Shown: one piece after another, positions 5,808 to 7,276 of the stretch | Layout of the letters: every line of letters begins with the position of its first letter | Position numbering within the stretch: the stretch's first letter is position 1 | DNA from: RGIG5327 sp045612485 | GTDB lineage: Bacteria > Verrucomicrobiota > Lentisphaeria > Victivallales > UBA1829 | Reading direction: 5' to 3' | Length of the DNA: 7,276 nucleotides | NCBI GenBank assembly: GCA_045612485.1 | Contig: JAZKZE010000168.1 | Span: 1-7,276, forward strand | Position numbers and translations under genes: made by a program | The notes under the pieces: model-generated | Database searches by the model: none | Seen by the model: the letters and a program-made list of their open reading frames with translations, nothing else | Told to the model about the DNA's origin: nothing

Positions 5808-6773
5808 TTATTTTTCGCAGAAATCCGGCTCTTCCCGGAGCAGGGTGTCAAAGTATTCAATGGTCTTTGCCAACCCTTCCCGCAACGGGATGGTGGGCTG
5901 CCAGGAGAGAATATTTTTGGCTTTGGTGATGTCCGGTCTTCTCTGTTTCGGGTCATCGGAAGGAAGATCCTGATAGATGATCTTTGATTTGGAAGAGGTA
6001 AGTTCAATCACAAGTTCGGCAAGTTCCCTTATGGTAAATTCCCCGGGATTGCCGATATTGATGGGACCGGAAACTTCGTGAGGGGTTTCCATCATTCTGA
6101 TAATGGCGTCGATCAAGTCTGTACAGTAACAGAAGGATCTTGTCTGGGAACCGTCCCCGTAAATGGTAATATCTTCATTCCGCAGTGCCTGGAGAATGAA
6201 ATTACTGACCACACGGCCGTCATTGGGGTGCATACGGGGACCGTATGTATTGAAGATACGCACGATCTTTGTATTCAGATTGCATTGCATCCTGTAGCAG
6301 GAAAAAAGGGTTTCTGCACATCTTTTCCCCTCGTCATAACAGGAACGTATTCCAATGGGATTTACATTGCCCCAGTAGGACTCCTCCTGGGGGTGTATTG
6401 CCGGATCCCCGTAAACTTCACTGGTGGATGCCTGGAGAATGGGAATACGCAATCTTTTGGCAAGCCCCAGCATATTGATGGCTCCATGTACACAGGTCTT
6501 GACTGTCTGGACAGGATCTTTCTGATAATGGATCGGGGAGGCAGGGCAGGCAAGATTGAAAATGGCATCGCACTGTACATACAGCGGGAAAGTCACATCA
6601 TGACGGATAAGTTCAAAGCGTTTATTATCCATCAGGTGGAAGATATTTCTTTTTGCTCCTGTATAGAAATTATCCACACAGATCACATTATGCCCTTTTT
6701 CCAGCAGTTTTTCACACAGGAAAGAACCCAGAAAACCGCTTCCGCCCGTTACCAGCATTGTTTTTTTTGCCAT
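5808..6773 (-). CDS. uxs: UDP-glucuronic acid decarboxylase (UDP-xylose synthase), 321 aa
   Basis: This NAD-dependent extended short-chain dehydrogenase converts UDP-glucuronate to UDP-xylose and CO2 in the cytoplasm, giving a sugar donor for surface glycans. The Rossmann motif GGSGFLG (10-16) with the GxxGxxG spacing, VDNFYTG (33-39), STSEVYGDP (116-124) with Glu119, YDEGK (146-150; catalytic Tyr and Lys), IFNTYGPRMHPNDGRVVSNF (173-192) and GSQTRSF (208-214) with Arg212 all match the UXS class and set it apart from epimerases such as GalE or RmlB. Length is right for a soluble bacterial enzyme without the membrane anchor of animal UXS1. Start: an in-frame ATG at 6845 is upstream of the likely promoter and is rejected; the ATG at 6773 has GGGTGA 5 nt upstream and begins MAKKTMLVTGG. 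First gene of a three-gene minus-strand unit. Confidence 0.95.
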   Translation of the reverse strand: MAKKTMLVTGGSGFLGSFLCEKLLEKGHNVICVDNFYTGAKRNIFHLMDNKRFELIRHDVTFPLYVQCDAIFNLACPASPIHYQKDPVQTVKTCVHGAINMLGLAKRLRIPILQASTSEVYGDPAIHPQEESYWGNVNPIGIRSCYDEGKRCAETLFSCYRMQCNLNTKIVRIFNTYGPRMHPNDGRVVSNFILQALRNEDITIYGDGSQTRSFCYCTDLIDAIIRMMETPHEVSGPINIGNPGEFTIRELAELVIELTSSKSKIIYQDLPSDDPKQRRPDITKAKNILSWQPTIPLREGLAKTIEYFDTLLREEPDFCEK

Positions 6774-6816
6774 GTTATTCACCCATTTGCTTGAATTTAA
6801 TATCGTTTCACCGGAT

Positions 6817-6845
6817 AATATAGCATCATTTTTCTGCATAATCAA
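6817..6845 (-). promoter_or_regulatory. sigma70-like promoter of the decarboxylase unit
   Basis: On the minus strand TTGATT (plus 6840-6845) is followed after exactly 17 nt by TATATT (6817-6822), with a TGC just before the -10 that fits an extended -10. Transcription would start near 6810 and leave a leader of about 37 nt before the ATG at 6773. This position places the longer candidate start (6845) outside the transcript. Confidence 0.75.
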
Positions 6846-6869
6846 TTTTCTGTAAAAAAAAACAGAAAA
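6846..6869. promoter_or_regulatory. perfect 8-bp dyad around an A8 tract between two divergent promoters
   Basis: TTTTCTGT (6846-6853) and ACAGAAAA (6862-6869) are exact inverted repeats separated by eight A residues. The left arm abuts the -35 of the minus-strand promoter (6840-6845), and the right arm ends 6 nt before the -35 of the plus-strand promoter (6876-6881). It could be an operator for a dimeric regulator controlling both directions, or a curved A-tract/UP element stimulating both. As a hairpin followed by no long T run it is a poor terminator. Confidence 0.55.
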
Positions 6870-6875
6870 GAAAGT

Positions 6876-6905
6876 TTGACTTTACCTCTCCGGCAGGTAT
6901 ATTAT
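6876..6905 (+). promoter_or_regulatory. sigma70-like promoter of the proline-rich protein gene
   Basis: TTGACT (6876-6881) is followed by TATATT (6898-6903) at 16 nt or TATTAT (6900-6905) at 18 nt. Either gives a start near 6911 and a leader of about 75 nt to the ATG at 6987. The -35 matches consensus at five of six positions. Confidence 0.75.
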
Positions 6906-6986
6906 AGCATAAATATCAGACGTTTGGTGTTACTGATAACAGACATACCGGACAAACTGCAAAAATTTCAAAAAAGTAGGTGTAAA

Positions 6987-7276
6987 ATGAAAAAAGTTGT
7001 AATTGGACTTATGGCAGCATCTGTCTGCACTGTTCTGGCTGCTGCTCCCGGAGGAAGAGCAGCCCGTCCTGCCACAAGACCTGCGGCAAGCCCCATGTCT
7101 GCAGCAAGACCTGTGGTAAAGCCTCTGCCTCCTCCGCCCCCGCCCAGACCTGTGGTAAAGCCTCTGCCTCCTCCGCCCCCGCCCAGCCCTGTGGTAAAGC
7201 CTCTGCCTCCTCCACCCCCGCCCAGACCTGTGGTAAAGCCTCTGCCTCCTCCGCCCCCGCCCAAGAGACCTTTACC
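6987..7276 (+). CDS. secreted proline-rich repeat protein, N-terminal part (runs off right edge)
   Basis: No function is recognised. The visible 96 residues begin with a signal peptide (MKK, hydrophobic VVIGLMAASVCTVLAA) with a probable signal peptidase I site around residues 18-20; the Cys at 14 lacks a proper lipobox. A short Ala/Arg/Pro linker (21-40) leads into four 13-residue units of RPVVKPLPPPPPP type (41-53, 54-66, 67-79, 80-92; unit 3 begins with Ser), then KRPL. Each unit has six consecutive prolines, a class of sequence that stalls ribosomes and depends on EF-P. The mature part is strongly basic and should be extended (polyproline II), as in spacer or wall-spanning segments; what follows is outside the window. 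AGGTG (6978-6982) precedes the ATG at 6987 closely. It has its own promoter, divergent from the decarboxylase unit. The opposite-strand glycine-rich frame is an artefact of the C-rich repeats. Confidence 0.8.
   Translation, partial: MKKVVIGLMAASVCTVLAAAPGGRAARPATRPAASPMSAARPVVKPLPPPPPPRPVVKPLPPPPPPSPVVKPLPPPPPPRPVVKPLPPPPPPKRPL
7107..7262 (+). repeat. 39-bp in-frame tandem repeat, four copies
   Basis: Units start at 7107, 7146, 7185 and 7224, each 13 codons. They differ at two sites only, both in unit 3: AGA to AGC in the first codon, and CCG to CCA in the proline run. Near identity at synonymous positions indicates recent expansion. The minus strand of each unit carries clustered G runs (GGGCGGGGGCGGAGGAGG), giving G-quadruplex potential on the template strand. 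The array may continue past the edge in altered form. Confidence 0.95.

Noticed and set aside
6774..6845. Longer N-terminus for UDP-glucuronate decarboxylase from the ATG at 6845.
   Set aside because: It overlaps and precedes the likely promoter (6817-6845), has no family match, and the 6773 start has a ribosome site and begins right at the Rossmann fold.
6968..7264. Glycine-rich ORF on the minus strand opposite the proline-rich gene.
   Set aside because: Its repeats are the direct complement of CCN-rich codons; it has no signal peptide or ribosome site, and the plus-strand frame has promoter, ribosome site and signal peptide.

Overview
The window looks like chromosomal DNA of a Lentisphaerae/Verrucomicrobia-type (PVC group) bacterium, possibly gut-associated. 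This rests on two genes. One is a small secreted protein of the exosortase-associated TIGR04073 type, a family I know mainly from Verrucomicrobia, Lentisphaerae and some Deltaproteobacteria. The other is a large secreted DUF4838 protein with a CBM9-like domain, an architecture common in Victivallis-like genomes. Base composition is moderate, purine-rich Shine-Dalgarno sites are clear, and several promoters are sigma70-like. The taxonomic call is an inference from gene content.

Layout. Positions 1-902 (minus): queF (preQ1 synthase, queuosine pathway) followed after 43 nt by the 5' part of argJ (arginine biosynthesis), which runs off the left edge. Positions 903-1127: a divergent intergenic region with a plausible plus-strand promoter. 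Positions 1128-5053 (plus): three genes for exported proteins, each with a signal peptide. They are the TIGR04073-like protein, a 150-residue protein made almost wholly of six 20-residue repeats, and a 919-residue DUF4838/CBM9-like protein. A strong intrinsic terminator lies between the first two, only 30 nt before the second start codon. Positions 5056-5100: a bulged terminator hairpin that can serve both converging units. Positions 5120-6773 (minus): a compact unit of UDP-glucuronate decarboxylase, a stand-alone HNH protein and an ABM-fold (YgiN-like) monooxygenase. Positions 6774-6986: a divergent control region with two good promoters back to back and a perfect 8-bp dyad around an A8 tract exactly between their -35 boxes. 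Positions 6987-7276 (plus): the start of a secreted proline-rich protein with four 39-bp repeats, cut by the right edge.

How the parts fit. The minus-strand genes at the left are housekeeping. The plus-strand genes are a secreted, surface-oriented set. The DUF4838 protein is probably a polysaccharide-active or polysaccharide-binding protein; UDP-xylose made by the decarboxylase feeds cell-surface glycan synthesis. A functional link between these is only suggested by proximity. I see no complete novel defence or mobile system, no RNA gene, no CRISPR array and no insertion sequence. The most unusual items are the two in-frame tandem-repeat secreted proteins, the terminator placed between two closely spaced exported-protein genes, and the symmetric divergent promoter region.
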